Shown: positions 31,929 through 32,003 of the stretch, piece by piece
How the letters are laid out: each line of letters opens with the position of its first letter
Position numbering within the stretch: the first letter of the stretch is position 1
From: Bacilli bacterium
GTDB lineage: Bacteria; Bacillota_I; Bacilli_A; RF39; UBA660
Assembly (NCBI GenBank): GCA_900772445.1
Contig: CAAHEL010000010.1
Location: 1-32,003, forward strand
Length of the DNA: 32,003 nt
Direction of reading: 5' to 3'
The notes under the pieces: generated by a model
Told to the model about the DNA's origin: nothing
The model's database searches: none
The model's input: the letters and a program-made list of their open reading frames with translations, nothing else
Translations under genes and position numbers: made by a program

Positions 31929-32003
31929 TGAACTAGTCAACAAAAAGTAGACAGTTAAATAGAATTTATTTGAACCCTAATTGAGTTCTATACTCAACTG
32001 GGG
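31929..32003 (-). mobile_element. End of an IS3-family insertion sequence
   Basis: Minus-strand coding ends in the characteristic IS3-family OrfB tail, and the DNA between it and the Ca2+ ATPase gene (TGAACTAGTCAAC then AAAAAGTAGACA, 31929-31953) looks like an IS3-type terminal repeat beginning with TG. The element continues beyond the window, so its opposite end and target duplication cannot be seen. Confidence 0.7.
31966..32003 (-). CDS. IS3-family transposase OrfB, C-terminal end only
   Basis: Only the last 11 codons are inside the window. Minus-strand frame from 32001 reads PVEYRTQLGFK then TAA (31968-31966). PVEYRTQ is the standard C-terminal signature of IS3-group integrase-type transposases, next to the end of the rve domain. 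Intactness of the gene cannot be judged. Confidence 0.72.
   Translation of the reverse strand, partial: PVEYRTQLGFK

Noticed and set aside
31981..31997. TTGAGT-TCTAT-ACTCAA as a terminator for the Ca2+ ATPase gene
   Set aside because: It has no T tract and lies in the coding end of the IS3 transposase on the other strand.
1..32003. CRISPR array, tRNA or rRNA genes, prophage structural genes
   Set aside because: No regularly spaced repeats, no tRNA-like cloverleaf with conserved TTCGA arm, and no rRNA or phage structural sequence was seen on either strand.

Overview
The window is very AT-rich, close to 100% coding, and reads in the standard genetic code: the gene ending at 18913 uses TGA as stop, and tryptophan is TGG throughout. 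Gene content is that of a low-GC, fermentative, Gram-positive relative (Bacilli/Mollicutes side). It has class III ribonucleotide reductase with its activase, RNases HII and HIII, RecX, Obg with a C-terminal OCT domain, a YjcZ-like peptide, fused ABC ATPase-permeases, a lipoprotein, and no outer-membrane genes. An uncultured gut lineage such as RF39 or a neighbour is my best guess. That is an inference from style, not a phylogeny.

Layout. 2-3292: two tandem paralogous secreted surface proteins (the first cut by the window edge), closed by a terminator. 3371-5575: a PflX-like radical SAM protein, then a solitary AAA/DUF4143 ATPase lying between two copies of the radical SAM gene's 3' end. 5702-10295: two fused ABC ATPase-permeases in one operon. 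10357-10995: a DUF4870/Tic20-like membrane protein, then a 400-base AT-rich gap. 11400-14427: nrdD, a 55-residue glycyl-radical-loop-like gene and nrdG. 14466-16498: recX, a lipoprotein, a 60-residue basic protein and rnhB. 16509-18913: a PilB/GspE-type ATPase diverging from a pseudopilin and a SPOR-like anchored protein. 19040-20555: glycosyltransferase and Nudix hydrolase. 20627-23502: a plsC / acyl-activating enzyme / plsC operon. 23499-25305 (minus): def, a YjcZ-like gene and rnhC. 25392-27732: cvpA, trx and obgE. 27871-29185: an MqsR toxin with an MqsA-Panacea antitoxin. 29289-31922: a PMCA-type Ca2+ ATPase. 31929-32003: the end of an IS3-family element.

Most notable signals. (1) The toxin-antitoxin pair and the DUF4143 ATPase each sit between direct duplications of the upstream gene's last codons, stop and terminator region: 31 bp at obgE and 20 bp at the radical SAM gene. 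Both look like promoter-bearing cassettes inserted at a gene's 3' end. The IS3 element begins six bases after the ATPase stop, so three accessory units use the same kind of site. (2) The tetranucleotide CATG is nearly absent outside the surface-protein genes. Histidine before a G-starting codon is therefore written CAC almost without exception, although CAT is used elsewhere. AGCT is also strongly depleted. This fits restriction-driven palindrome avoidance and a different history for the surface genes.

Physiological reading: an anaerobe that makes dNTPs with a radical enzyme, activates and esterifies exogenous fatty acids through the acyltransferase/ligase operon, may run a minimal type IV pilus-like machine, and shows large variable surface proteins.
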